Shown: positions 1 to 13,815 of the stretch, piece after piece
Numbering within the stretch: position 1 is the stretch's first letter
Layout: each line of letters begins with the position of its first letter
Assembly: GCA_000310025.1 (NCBI GenBank)
Contig: FN649750.1
Span: 3,330,495-3,394,494 of the forward strand
DNA from: Ectocarpus siliculosus
Taxonomy: Eukaryota; Sar; Phaeophyceae; Ectocarpales; Ectocarpaceae
Length of the DNA stretch: 64,000 nucleotides
Reading direction: 5' to 3'
Notes under the pieces: model-generated
Databases searched by the model: none
Told to the model about the DNA's origin: nothing
Seen by the model: only the letters and a program-made list of their open reading frames with translations
Translations under genes and position numbers: made by a program

Positions 1-1248
1 TCAACACGAAGGTTTGGTGGCCATCATGCGTATCGGACAGTTATGTATTTGGGAGGGGGTAAAAGGAAGATGCTGGGAAGAGTTGGGTGTTCGTGTATTT
101 GTTTCGGTGTTAAACAGATCACACATGTACTACACATGTTTGCAGTTGGTGCTACCCTAGGTAGTCTAATGTGCTCTTTTCCAAAACGACGTGAGAGAGG
201 GAACGTTCAATTCCAGTGCATGTGCTACACTCGAGTACTCGAAAGAGAAAAGAAAAAAAGCCGTCGCCTTCTTCCTATGAGCATCAAATGACAACACTTC
301 GAACACCTGCCGTAGGTAGCCTTTGTAAGTTAACATTAATCTTTCAACTCACGTACTGCTTGTGGCACTCATGAGAATGGAATACAAAACGTGTACATGT
401 ACAGTCAGTCTATGCTACAACATGTATGAGAAATACGATAATCAAAGCCAGCAGTAGTCCAGTAGCAAGTACCCATCCTTTCTTCGGTATATGTACGGCA
501 GACTTTATGCTTGCACATGACTAGAGAGGGATCCAGTAGCAACGCTCAGACAGCAGCGACGAGCAGCTCTGCAGAACAAGCCCCTGGCAGAGCCTGATGC
601 ATCGTAACCATGTACTTCTAGTCTATATGCCATGACTCGTACGTGCCATGTACCATGTTGTACTCCACGTACAGATCACCTTAGACGATGTGCACATACA
701 GCACTGAGGACCACCCCTCATACGAGACAAATGATCAAGAGGGGTGGTACGTTAAATCTATGCATTAACGAAGATCTGAAATAGAGAGTCACGATGCAGA
801 ATTTGCATGGAATGGAACATTTGAACGTTTGAACGTTTGAACCCGCGTTACTGTACACACACAGCAGCAGCTTCAGAGGCACTCGCACCTTCGCCTGCTG
901 ATCCATATTCGAGGACGAACCAGCAGGCCAGCTGGCAAAAAATCCAGACCACACGGTACAGGGGTGGGGGAAGACTACTTAGAACGGAGGGGGTGCGTGT
1001 GTGCTGCACGCCTGACAGCTGAACACAAAGGTGTAGTGACGGAGTGACGGAGTAGCGGAGCGGAGCAGGGAGCAGGCACTCCCAGGCGATCCCGAACCTG
1101 GGATTTGCAAGTGGCGTGCAGGTTTGGGTGTTTTTTTTTTTTGAGAACCACCTGCCCGCACCCTCACGCCTCACATCGCAACAACAGCAGCAACCTCGCA
1201 CAACGCACGGCCTCTCGGGCACGTTCGTTCTGCGGCCTAGTTTCTCCT
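1..1248. other. Region upstream of the dynactin gene, no gene recognised
   Basis: I see no coding exon with protein-like composition or recognisable motif. A short triplicated motif based on GAACGTTT lies at about 819-843. The last 150 bases before 1249 presumably hold the promoter and 5' leader of the dynactin gene, but I see no TATA-like element I would defend. Confidence 0.4.
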
Positions 1249-4200
1249 ATGGCCACATTCGCGTCCCGGGTGGCGCTCGGTTCGCGTGTGACTGTCACCG
1301 GGAAAAAAGGCGTGGTAAGAGGGCCAACGTGCAGTAAAATACTCCTCCGGAGTCTAGACTTGTGCATACTCTTCCAAATACTGGACGTATGCATATGTTC
1401 TCATGCATGCTGTGGGCCGGCGCTCGGCGCACCTCCTTGTTGCCCTTTACATAGGTCATCTCTCTACTGGTTTGCGTTATTTTTCTGGATTGCCCTCTTA
1501 GTACTCTTGTCCTCCGTCTGGCAGGTCAAGTTTATCGGGCCAACCGATTTCGCGGCCGGAGAGTGGATAGGAGTTGAGCTCGATCTCCAAGAGGGCAAGA
1601 ACGATGGCCTCGTCAACGGCGTTCAATACTTCGACTGCCGCGAGGGACACGGACTGTTCGTTAAGAAGGCGCAGGTATTCCGCAACTCCGTCACACCAGT
1701 TGAAAACTCTCTCTGCTGCTGCAGGCAACACCAGGCACACAAGGTAGCACTCTGTATTTCACATGTACCAAATTGCACAGCAGCAGTAGCATTTGGTAGC
1801 AGCCGTGGTGAGGTAAGAGCGCGAAACTTAAGGGGGGGCAGAAGAGCAATATTGATGTTGACGAATTTTGAAAACAAACGCAAGAGGTCCAGAAATTGTA
1901 TGACAGACACACAAAGACCAGTCGGGAGGCATCGCGAAAAACAGCAATCGTTGATTCTCGCACAGGGCGGCAGTAGAGGCTGCTCAAAACATACATTTCA
2001 CGCGTCTACCTCCACAGGCCTCCTTTGAAGTCAAGATAAAAATTCACACTGTTCTAAATTGAAGTCAAGAGAGCCAAAACGGAAGGCGTTCAAATAAGGT
2101 CAGTTTTGAGGGTTAGGTTAGGCATTCTTTTGTCAGCAGTAGAGGACATCATGAAGAGGCGTCGTGCGTGCTGACACGTTCAGGTTTGCCACTGGAGCTG
2201 AAATGTCGAAGGTCGCAGCAGCCTTTGAAAACAGTCCGAAATCTGCGCGCCGGAACTAAGCAGCATCCAACATTTGTCACAGCCATGCTCGCCGCCACCG
2301 ACCCCAATCTCCTGAACTACGGGTTTACAGCAGTAGCTGATGCCACTAGCTACTGCTGACGTGGTTCAGGGGTTGACGGTCCGTGGTGGTGAGCATGGCT
2401 GTGACAAATGTTGGATGCCGCTTGGTTCCGGCGCAGATTTCGACCTTCGACATTTCCGCTCCAGTAGCAAACCTGAACGTGCCAGCACGCACGACGCCTC
2501 TTCATGGTGTCCTCTACTGCTGACAAAAGAATGCCTAACCTAACCCTGGCGGGAAGGTTGTTTTCTTTCTTTGTATAGGATTAAAGTACGGGAAAAGAGC
2601 CAGCGTCAAAACCGCTGTTCTCCCCCCCCTCAAGTACACGTACACGTTGTATTGTTGACTCATCGCCTCGTGCAGCGTTCTAAACTTCTTCCGCGCACAG
2701 GTGCATACCTATATTTTCCTTACTTTGTTTTTCTCTGACTGGAATTTATCGCAGGTGAGACTTGACAGATCCGCCACAGCCGCCACAGCCGCTAGCGCAA
2801 AGCCAGGCGCAATGTCCCCATCTTCTCCGACAATGCCTACAACGGGGACAGGAAGAGCTGCATCCCGCCTCCAAGCGATCCGTGAAAAAAATAAGGCGAG
2901 TTTCACGAATGTTGGTGTTGAGCTGAAATACCTGCTAATGGATGGTAAAGCAGAAAGATAAAAAATTAGAGCAAGCGATATAGCACACGTACGTCTCCGC
3001 CGAGCACGAACACTGTATTTTTTCTGGTAGAATACGTAGTAGTATACCGAAAGGAGGCTTGGGAGTATTCGTGTGGTACTACAGCAGTAGTTCGGAACAT
3101 TACGTGGTGGCATCTCAGGATAAACCAAGATCAGGTCCGAATATCAACGCTGGTGCTAGTCAAGACTGCAGAGAAAGCAGACAGCGGAAAGGTTTAGCAG
3201 TGCTCAGGATAAACTTTTGTTGGGAGATTTTTACTGCTGTTCACGATTGCTTTTATCTTTTAACGACCCCCATGAAGTACGACGATACGCGTGTTAAGCA
3301 CTACGGACACCCGCTGCTTTGATGTCCAGGCCTTGAAAGAAACTCTAGCTGCTGGGAAGACGTCTCCGCAGGCTCAACGGCCTACCTTTAGCAGCCCGAG
3401 GGGTTCGCGTTCTCCAGGGGGGTTTTCGGTGAAAGACGGGTTGGACGTTCCTGGGAGCCCTGCGTCTCTCGTTTCAATTGGGAGCATTGGGAGTGAAGCC
3501 AGGTACAAGAAACACATGCGTGATCAACACAATGCGTTTACTTATTCAATGGGTCCTGCGTTGGGACTTGCTAGGCCTTTGGAGGAGCTTCTTGAGTAGT
3601 TTTTCCTGTCTCGTAGGTTTTGCTACGCTAGCGCTGCCCACTAAACGTCGCTGTCCACTCTTCACCCGTGTGCTTGTCGTCCCCACAGGAGGGGAGCACA
3701 GACTATTTCGAGTAGCGGACATGACGTACAGGCACCAAGCCCAACTACACCTTCGCTCGGGAGTTCACGCGCGATCAGAGCCACCGGAATCAAAAGTTTT
3801 CGGAGACAGACCGATGTTGAGCGCGCGACCCCTGGACTCGAGGAGAAGCAGGGTTCCACTGAATCTTTAGCCTCTTCCCCTATGCCTCCTCCTCCTTCGC
3901 GGGCGATAGAGCAAGCAAGTGCTAACGTGGAGATGGACGCGCTTCGATTAAAGGCCGCACAAGCAACCAGGTAACCACAGTAAGTCAGTCGGAAATAATG
4001 CAGCATATTTGTAGCACCCTTTCGTCTTCCTTGATCCACTGAGCGGAGGATGTGACCATACAACTGGCGGTTGTTCCTCTTTTCCTCTACAGCGAAGCGG
4101 AAGAAGCGCAAGCACGTCTTGCCGAAGCTACGGAGAAGCTAGATGCACGCGAGGCGTCCTGCCGGGAGCTGGAAGGAAAGCTGTCGTTGTTTCAAAGGAA

Positions 4201-7200
4201 GTCGGAAAATGCTTTGGGCGAAGAACGACTAAAGGTGAACCTTGTGTCGGAAGTCGTCATCCACGCAGTTCTTCTGATCTATGCTTTCAGATCATACTGC
4301 GCAGAACATGTGCATACGCATACTTCTTCTAGTTTTTTTTTCATCCCTTAATACCTTCACTGTTTTGCTGTACTTGTCGCGAATGGTTTCGTTCCGAAGG
4401 CATCGACACTAGCCAAAGAGAAGGCGGCCGCTGCGGCAGCAGGGAGACGGGAGGCCGACATGGAAGTCCAGGTATGGCCATCGGCACGATTTCTTGCACA
4501 CCTACAGAGCCTGGATGCCATGTGTGATCAACCGCGCTAAAACGCAGCTGAGGTAGCCGAATATACTTCAGGTACCTCGGTGCTGGGTGCAGCATTGGTG
4601 CCGGGTAGTCTGCGTTGGCACGCCAGTTGACCGATTTGTTCTCGGGGCTTACATACGGAATACCAGGTATTATTCCGTCAAGAACAGTCATGTTGGGTCT
4701 ATTGCGATGTTCCATGGAACAGATTTGGTCTTTACTGGGCACTTCCCATGTACCGGCCGACGGATCGCAGGTGTCGGAGTTGACCGATACCTGTGAAGCT
4801 CTCACCCTGGACAAGGAACAACTCTCTCTCGAAAAGGAAGACTTGCAGGTGGGTTATTGGCGACGTTTTAAGTCCCTTGTGTTGCGTCCGAAAGCGTGTG
4901 CCTGATTTTTCGTCTGGCCTTGTCGTTGATTGCGGTCTGCATGTGGTTATGCAAGTAACATGCGGTTGGGCATTGTATTGTCCTCGATGATTGCCAACAC
5001 CGCGATGATTTCGTTCGTGGATGTCTTGCAAGTGCAGGAGAAACTGGACGAGCTGCAGATGGAGCTCGACTCGACGAAACTCGACCTTGAGCACGCACAG
5101 CTGAACGCGAAAGAGAACGAAGCTGCGGCTCGAGCACTAAGGTGTGCATGTGTTACCTGACCTCACTCACCTAGTGTCAGGCTGCCGTTTGTCTGTGGGC
5201 TCCTGGCGAAATCATGATCTTAGTTTGTGCAATGGCCCGTCTGATCGGTGGAGTGCTTAGTTGCGTGAATGCAATTGTTCACGTGCAAACCCGGCTCTGT
5301 AATTTTACGCAGCGCTGCTGGAGGTGCCCGCGATGGCAGCGTGGATGTCAAAATGCTGGCAGAACAAAACGTCCAACTCAAAGAGGCACTGAAGCGGCTG
5401 CACACCCATAGCATCGCTGAGAAGACCGACGTAAGTGGTCACACAAGGGTAGGCCAACATGGAACTCATTCGCAGTGGAAAGTTGCACATATGTCGCTCC
5501 CCTTTAAACTCATGTACAGGTATGCACACTTGCATTGCAGTAAACGTCTACTGCCTTGGTCGCTGAAACAACAGGATGAAAATCGCTTGGCCGTTTTGCG
5601 AATGACATGACTCATTACGTCTCCGCTCCGTCACCCCTTTAGCTTACGAAGGCTATTCGATCGCTTGAAAAAGAGGCGACGTCGACTGCTGGCCTGAAAG
5701 ACGAGGTGGAGAAATTGCGCTCCTGGAAAGACAGCAAGGCGGCTGAGATGGAGGACCTGCTGGAAAAGGTCAGCTTGGCAGGGGCAGACAAAGCTGTTTT
5801 TACTTTTCACGCTCTCGGAAGCGGTGCGGTCAAGGTCGAGGAGGCTACCGAACATGACGGATGCATTCGCGCGCCTGCTCATGGGCGTCCTCGACTTGTG
5901 CGGCTCAAGGGCAGTCACGGGTGGGCTAACAATTCCGGTTGTTGATCGTCTCTCCCCTGTCGATTCCTCAGCTCGACGAAAGTAAAGCTTATGAGGAGAT
6001 GGTGGAGGCGCTCACCACGAAGAACCTAGAGATTGGCGAAAGATGCGGCGAATTGGAGGCAACAATTGCCGATCTGGAATCGTCTGTGGAAATGTCAGAG
6101 GAACTCGAAACGCAGCAAGCTGAGGATATCCGGGAGTTACAGGTATACAAACCTACATCGGCGCACGGCGTACTTCTAGATAGACTAATTTCTACGTTTG
6201 AGCGCACAAGAAAACAATGTGAAACATACCGTGCTACGGCTGGATTTTCCATCTGTACGATATGTATGCTGATAGTACAGCACTCTATCCTGCAACCAGT
6301 TTGCAAATGCTTCCCGAACGCCGTCGCTGTCGGCCCGCAGAGTGAACTAACTGGACGTGAGGTGAGCCTGCACAACCAGAAGCTGGCTCTCGAATCCGTC
6401 ATGAAGGAGCTTCAAGACACCAAACAAACCATCGATCGCTTCAGGTGCGCGTTGTATTTCTCTTGGAGTACATATATAGCATGAACGCGATGTCTGCTGG
6501 CTATCGGCCCATCTTAACCCTCGAGAGTAGTGCACTTGCCACTACGAGCGAGCAGCGAGCAGCGAGCAGCGCATTTGTTGCATGAGCTAAGCTAGCCGTG
6601 TGTGTAATTTTCATCACCAGGGAGTACGCGGATCGGCTTAAAGCTTCCAGGGATGAGCTAGCGGCCGCTTCGAAATCAGAGATCGGAACTGCGGCTTTGG
6701 CAACGGCGGAGAAGCGAGCCTTGTTGACACAGAAAGCTTCCATCGAGAAAATGGCGACGCAGGCCAGGAGGTGGGTGTCGACAAGCAGCATGCGCGCGAA
6801 AGAAATGACAAGTGCCCAACTATTTGGCACTCTCGTCTCCACATGAGCGTTGAAGGCTCCACCCTCTGATGTATGCGACTCGAACAAGCATGCCGCCGGG
6901 CAGGGAAAGGTTGTCTAGAGCAGTTGCGTTGAAGCCTGTGCCGTTGGAGTCGCACCGTCGCACCACTCGATTGGAGCTTACGTCCTCGTTCTATGTGCTC
7001 ATTGGGCCGTGGGCATCGCAGGGCAAAAATGTCTGGAAAGCTGCTTCAGGTCAACTTGCTGGATGCCCAAGCTCGTTCTTCCCGAATATCCATGCTTCTG
7101 CCTGGATCGCTCGGGGCCGCGGAGACAGAGCTCAGGTGCAGTTGCAAGGCATTGCTGGCTACGCGTGCGTCCTCTCGGCGAACTATGCATAGGGCAGCGA

Positions 7201-10200
7201 ATGCCACCTGAATCCGAAGTCCGACAGGATACATGAAACACGAGGATTTGACTGACTGTTTCCTAGTTTGTGTCACGGCCAGACTTCCACTTTGTGTGTT
7301 TGAGTTACAGAGCGGACGCATGCACGTTTCGCGCTGGTCCATCAGACTTTGGTGAGCGAAACCGCCAGAGCATCATTCTCTTGGTCGAAAGATACTTAAC
7401 TTTCCTCGAGCTTTTACTGAAGTACCTTTACTATTGTCACAATGCTGGCGCTTCAACGCATAGGTGCATCGATGCGGACCTGAGTGTTTGCAGACTGGCC
7501 AGAAAGGCTGGCATTGCCCTGGAGCTGCTGGAGCTACCAGCCATCGAGTTTGTGGATGTGTTTGCCGCCGTGGTGAGGCTGCGCTCCAAGTGTTTTCTTC
7601 GAAAAAATAGGGTTTTCGAGCTTGGACGCCTTTTCAGTAGCCGCTGGTTTTTATAATTTTCTGGAATACTAGGCTATTTAGCGGATGGTGGTGGCGAAGC
7701 TATAAAAAAGTTGTTTTCTTTGTTCGAATCTTGATTTTCTCCACACCACCCTGAGCATACTTCCTCGACAATCTACATTACGATTACATCCTTGTTATTC
7801 GGCCTGTCGATGCAGCCTGGAGCAGCGCAGCACGACGAAGAGGGCGGCGCGCTGGAGGACACAACGTTGGATCGTGCAACCGCAATGGAGGATTGCTCCC
7901 GCTTGGCTCTCGAGGCTGAACAATCATCGCCCATTGCCCGGGCCATAGGCGAGGCCCTTGCGGTTCTCAGTGCTACCGTGTCGGTTCCAAGTAGCAAAGC
8001 ATCTCCCGCAGAAGTCGCAGCTGTGAGCTCGGAGGTCGCTTCTGCAGTGGGCGAAGCGGAGGAGCTTGTGGATGGCCTGTTGAGGGTAATTCAGGTATGT
8101 TTGGAGGTCAATGAAGTTTGACCACTGAACCGTGGGAGCATGAGACTGCTCGCGCTTTTCACAGTTTAGCACGAGTCCGCGCCTGGGCGCAAGGGACGCG
8201 CCGGGGCTTCAACAGCCTTTGTCCCATGTGCAACTGTCAAGTACCATCGGTTGGGCTCTTCCGCCTGGAGTCTGGCGAGCATGTAGTAACCAATGGTATG
8301 AATTCCTCGTGCTGATAATACTGTCGCCTCTTTACTCAACGTTCACACCAAATCGCGGCAGGACGAAGGCGGGTTGCGCCCTGCGGGGTCTGCGACCACT
8401 GTCTCTGCGCTGGCAGCAACAACCACCAGCATTGGCATTCGCCGTGCTGCTGCTGTGCCGTCAGGTGGTTACAGAGCCAGCGCTGATGACAATACCCACA
8501 AGAGCGATGGCGAACGGGGTGGCAGTGTATGCGCGGCAGTGGCTGCCCTGCAGGATTGCCTAGTAAGCGCCAGGCGTGCCGTCCTGGCAGTGACGAGCGC
8601 AGCTCTGCGGGTGAGCACGCTTGTTCCTATGATGCGCAACAAAGAACGCTTGTTGACTTACGTCTGGGTACATCGCAAGCGGCGCATGTCTTGGCGTGGT
8701 CCAGTAGAATGTGTGGCTGTAACCCCACTCAGTAGGAGCCGTTGGAGGAGAACTGTTTGTGGTATAGCGAAGATCACGGTGAAGGCATGGTATATATGTT
8801 GCATCCTCTGTACAACCAAGGAGAAACGCACTGTATGTTTGCGTGTTAATTTCATCTCTCGTCTAATCATTGGTCGCAGTGTAGAAGGCTTGCCTGTTGT
8901 GCTAAGGAGTTCCCTAACGGGGTCACACATGAAGCTTCCTCTGCGGTGCTTGCCTTGCTTTCGCAACAGAGGGCGCAGTAGATCTTTCCCTTAGAAGTTG
9001 TGATCATGTTAGCTTCGCTGACACTCGAAGTCACCCTTCCCTCTATCCGTCAAAACTGTGCATCTTTTTATTCGAGTTGATGATCGAAGAGACCCGTCCC
9101 GCCATCAAAATGCTGTCACCTTTGCAATCACGCCCTTTGAGAGTGATGCGCGCATGCCTAGTAACCATCTGTCCACGTTAGCCTTAGCAAGTTATATTCT
9201 CACATATACGGCACTGAAGATGATCGTTTTTTGGTGTGTCGACCGGTTCTGCTCTTCGCACCGACAAGTTGTAGATCGTAGCTCCTCAATAGATAGGGCA
9301 AGATCGTGCGGCAGATGCTACGGGCGACGGCAATAGATGGAGCGATGGAAATTAACTAGTCCCGCTCGGTACGGAAAGGCTTTGCAGACAATGCGCACTG
9401 CGCACCGCATCTCAAATAAACGCCTGTCCTTTGTTTCAAATTCTCTTGTGCTGTGCAGGGCGCAGATGCTCCCCGTGTGTCTAGGGTTCTTGTCAGTCAG
9501 CGCGAGGATGGAGTTTCGATGCTGTGGAAAAGCGTGCGTGGGCTGTGGGGCGATCTGATGGTGAGTGTGGAGTGTAGCCGACCATTTTTCTCAACGACAC
9601 AATCATGTCAAAGATGAGGCGCATCTCGAAAGCTTGGTGTGGCTGCTGTCATGATCGTCCAGCATGTCTCCCTGATGTCTCCCTCTCTGGGGGTCCATTG
9701 TCTACGGTAGGGCTAGCTTCGCGCCCGTTCGTTCGATGCTGTTCGTCTCCGTGGTTCAATGCAATTTGATGGTGATGCTGTTTTTCATTTGCGACGCAGG
9801 CCCTCAGGAGCGTTGCTTACAACGGCTGTGGCAACATGTCCGCGGAGCTGGAGCAGGTAGCTCTTGGTGAGTTCCTAACGATACAAATGACCTTACACGG
9901 CTCGTTGCAGGTTGGACACACAATACAGCCCCAAGGGCGTTATCTTTCGGTGGTGTATCCGTGTGCACCGAGACCGGTTAACAGCCAGTACTGGTGCCTC
10001 TCGCTGAATTTCACGCCCATTGGTTGATGCAATACGTGTGCCTTCTCACAGGAGCCAAAGAGGTGTTGGAGAAGGTGTCTACCCATGCCGTGGACCACCG
10101 TAAAGGCGCCCCTGACCCTACTGCGTCGGAATTGGCCAAGCAGGTAACGGTGATTCGCTTTTCTATTTAACGGGAAGAGATCGCGTTGCCCTCGCACACT

Positions 10201-13200
10201 CTGGGTTATGGTCTGACTCGAGGTTGTGCTGTTGATAATGATTTTCATCTTGCAAGGTCACTTCGTTGCGGCCAGCTGCAAAGGACCTGCTCCGTTCGCC
10301 CACCACCGACGCGGGTGTCCAAGACGGAACGCACATGCCGCCGTTTCCCAGAGCAACGTGGCGCGCGGTGGCGCCATGGTTAGCCCAAGACACGAGTCGC
10401 AGCTCCGGCGAAGCCGACGACGTCGCGAGTAGCATGCCAGCGCCCTGTGTGTCCAGAGCAGAAGGGATACGAATGATGCTGGAAGAAGCAATCGAACTGA
10501 AGCCGGAACTAGAGGCTGCCAGGGCACAGACCGCTGACATGGTGAGAACACCTAAGTACTCGAGTGCTTTGATAAAAAGGAGGCTGACGTTCCCGAAACT
10601 GGTGCTTTTTGAACGCACTCCCGTGACCCTCTGCATCGCTATTGCAATGGATGGTAACAAGATGCAACACGACGCGCATACGCATGCTTTCATCCTGCCT
10701 GTGGACAAGCTGCAAGCTGCATTTTGACGAGACACTCGCGGCGAGATATGCGTTTCCGGACTCACTCCAAGCCAAACTTTAAGGTATTGTTAGAGTCGTG
10801 TTTGCACCGCTGTTCTCACCAATGCTCTCCTTGCGTTACCTCTTATCACAGACTGTCGAGCTGGCGGCGAAGAGCAAGGAATTGATCGTCGCGACATCCA
10901 AGAGAGAACAGCTGGAAGTCCTGTTGGAGAAAACTGAAGGGTCACAGATCACATCGGCAGATCTTCAGAAGCAGGTACTCACGTTCGAACCGGTGTCAGT
11001 TGATGCAGACCTGATGATTGCCTCCTAAACGATACCACCATGTTAAATATTGAGCCTGCATGTGCACGTGAGGGAGTGCCTATTGCAGTATGTGCGGCCT
11101 TGTCAATGTGAAGAAGTTTCCAGCGGGGCACCATATTTGGTGTGGAACATAGTAGTCTCGTTCGAGCATTCAGACATTTGTGCGAAAATATTGGAATTCA
11201 GCGGTTGGGCACACGTCAGCGGAACCCATTTATTTTTTTCGTTCGACAGGTTCTGGTTCTGCAAGAAACAAGCAGAAAGTTCGAGCAGGAGAACAAGTTC
11301 ATTGCCGAGGCGCTGGAAGATCTTCAGGATAGTACCAGTCGGCTGGAGGCAGAAAACCGATCTCTGAAAGTCGGTGCGTCCACGACAGGGCGCGCAAGCT
11401 TGAGCGGCGGGAGCTCGGGAAAGGTGTGAGACTGTTAGCTTGACTGTGTGGGCAGAGTTCCAACTGGTTAGCAACGCTTATCACAACCTCGACCACCTTT
11501 TCAGAATATCGAGCGCCCATACCCTCATACAGACATCTCGGTGGTTGGTCCCCGCACGAACGTTGCGAGCGAGAATCAACAAGAGTCTTTTAGTTCCACC
11601 TGCAGTTTATTCTTCAATGTGCATTTCACACGTCACGTAAAGGACGAACGAATGCATGCTCCCCCATCTCTGGTGTTACGGGTGATCTTCATCTTGATGT
11701 TGATCTTGCTCGCTTGGGTCTCACCCACACCTTTCACTCTGCTCTACTTTTCCCCGATGGACTGAAGCTATCCCAACCAATAGGGACCCGCAGCACGCCG
11801 AGCATATCAAGAGTTCCTGGCAGAGAGGGCCCTACTACGGATGTGCCGGTGAAGGGAGCCTCAGTGATGGGTAAGTAAAGTTAGTTAACCCCACTGCGTA
11901 CTAAGCTGCCCTCTTTGTGTGTTTGCAGTGTTTTTCTCGAACCAAACGGTTCGGTTGTCGGCTTTTTCTGACCGGGGACGTCGCGATGCGTTTCACACGC
12001 TTCCTTTTTTGTCTTGCATGTGGCCCATTTGTCACGCTTGCATACGTTTGATAGCGGTTCTTCCAGGCTCTGCAGTGGCTTCACCAGACACGGAGGAGTC
12101 GCTCACATCGGTCTTGAAATGGTCGCAGGCAGAGGTATCCAGGTACGCATACGTTTGTTTTGATCAGTGAACAAGTTGGTTTTAGTGATGCCGAATGTAC
12201 GGACAACATGTTCTCACCGTACTGTTTAAGCGGTGTTACACTCAATTGCCTAGTTTGCGGTGTTCAGGCTGTGTAGATGTGGGTGTATGCGTGACAACAT
12301 CGCATCGCCCATCACATACCACGTGTGAGAGGTGGGGGCTCCTAGGATAATATGCAGCTTTTAACTCCGATGTTGTATCTTACGTCACAACGTGACATTT
12401 GGTATTTTCATGCAACCTACCGTGTTGAGAGCACTAAAACATTGCTTGTCAATTGTTGGTAAGGCTCGGCGTGATCAAAATCTGGCTGCATTCAAGCAGG
12501 TGGCGTGGAAGGGTCTTTACGTCTGTCCTCGCGGGTCTCAAGCCCCTGCCTCACCTGTCTCCTGCACAAGGGGGATGCCCGCAATCTTCGCCTGCACACG
12601 TGAGAAAGCTATGAATCAAATGGTAGGAAGTGTGCTGGTTGCGCATTTCTTCGTCTGTTCGCCCTACATATCAACTTCCCTGAGTTGAGTCGTGGGGTAA
12701 ATATGCTACAGGGGTTGTAGAAATTGCTTCAATGTGGCGAATGGGCAGCGCTGATTCTCAGGTACTTGTTTGCATCATTTCTACATTTCTACACAGGATG
12801 GGACCATGACCGACCAGAAATCAGCACTATCCAGCCGCGCGGAGGGTTCTATCAGAGAGCTGCTCAACCTCTCCAAGAAACTCGCAGCTGTTCGTGAACC
12901 ACCTCGTGTCGTCGGGGTCAAAGGTGCAGCAAGGGTTGAGGTGCCGTCTGGCGGTGGCGGGGTTGCCCATGTCGCACGTGACGGTATTCCCAAGGCTGAC
13001 AACGGGGAAGGTACGTCCTCGTCGGCGAGTGTAACATGGCAAGAGCAGCAAGCGCTAAACGCTCGGCTGGAAAAGGAGTGGAGAGAAGGCCAGGGGCGGG
13101 CAGCGAAAGCTGTGACATCTCTACTTGGCTTTGGCCCTGGGGGTGAGTGCGCATCGATGATCGCTGTGTAGCGAATCCAATGTGATTCAGGTGTACGTCA

Positions 13201-13544
13201 TGTCGGGAGCATGTCCACGCAAGTACATGGCACCCGATAGCAGTCTTGCTCGCGCGTCAGTACCATGTACCAGCTCCAAAACGTTTGACATGGTTCGCAT
13301 GTGAGCCGATGCATGCTGTTGTCGTGTCCTCGTATCGTTACTACCCGCACGTGCAGGTTCGAGCGCATTTGCAGGAGAGGCTAAGTTGGCGACCAACCAG
13401 GGGGCTGCCGCCGGCGTACGTGTTGCACGGCTACGGTTACCTTCCGGCACACGTTTCGCTTCTAACAAGGCGAAGCAAGCAGTAGTGCCTGTGACGCTTG
13501 GCCGAGTCCGTCTGGCCAGAGTACAGCAAGCGCTGACGGTCTGA
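1249..13544 (+). CDS. DCTN1: Dynactin subunit 1-like (p150Glued) protein, 29 exons
   Basis: Large dynactin shoulder/arm subunit, which links cytoplasmic dynein to microtubules and cargo. Exons read by hand: 1249-1314, 1525-1674, 2755-2895, 3330-3502, 3689-3970, 4093-4234, 4400-4471, 4771-4848, 5038-5141, 5313-5430, 5643-5768, 5972-6142, 6341-6444, 6621-6770, 7022-7135, 7464-7572, 7816-8094, 8362-8610, 9459-9560, 9800-9866, 10052-10143, 10257-10541, 10852-10974, 11250-11425, 11794-11870, 12067-12142, 12430-12622, 12797-13142, 13357-13544. They sum to 1450 codons plus stop with all phases matching; human p150 has about 1280. Residues 12-72 are a CAP-Gly domain with the GKNDG motif (split by intron 1). 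A Ser/Pro-rich basic linker reaches about residue 250, then a long coiled coil. From about 485 (EEMVEALTTKNLEIGERC) the sequence follows the dynactin domain, with a second coiled coil at about 1040-1150. Exons 17-19 and 25-27 are the least certain. Intron 3 appears to use a GC donor. Confidence 0.9.
2109..2547. mobile_element. MITE-like foldback element in dynactin intron 2
   Basis: The left arm starting AGGGTTAGGTTAGGCATTC at 2109 is matched in inverse by GAATGCCTAACCTAACCCT ending at 2547. The complementarity continues inwards through most of both roughly 210-bp arms (for example GCATCCAACATTTGTCACAG against its reverse complement near 2400), with a short centre at about 2330-2345. It has no coding capacity of its own. 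I could not find a convincing target-site duplication. It is probably a non-autonomous DNA transposon; the superfamily is not assignable by eye. Confidence 0.85.
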
Positions 13545-13815
13545 AGTATCCAGGACTTGAAAACTGAACGCCCCGCAGAAAAAGCTGTGTATAATGCGAA
13601 GCGACATTTATTTAGGATCCAAGGAGATGAAGGCAGTTTCCGGCAGCAGCGGCGGCAGTACGGTCTCTCGCATTGTACAGGGGAGACGTGCCGCCTTTCA
13701 TTCCGCAATGACTCCGTCAAGAAAAAAGACGCTCGTTTCAGTCTCTGGGAAGCATCTGGGGGCTACATTATATATGTTCCAAATTTACAGCAAGGAATTT
13801 TACGTGCAACAATCT

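Noticed and set aside
8880-8978. Possible extra dynactin exon (CRRLACCAKEFPNGV...)
   Set aside because: A plausible acceptor exists at 8879, but no good phase-0 donor precedes the in-frame stop, and joining 8610 to 9459 directly keeps the frame.
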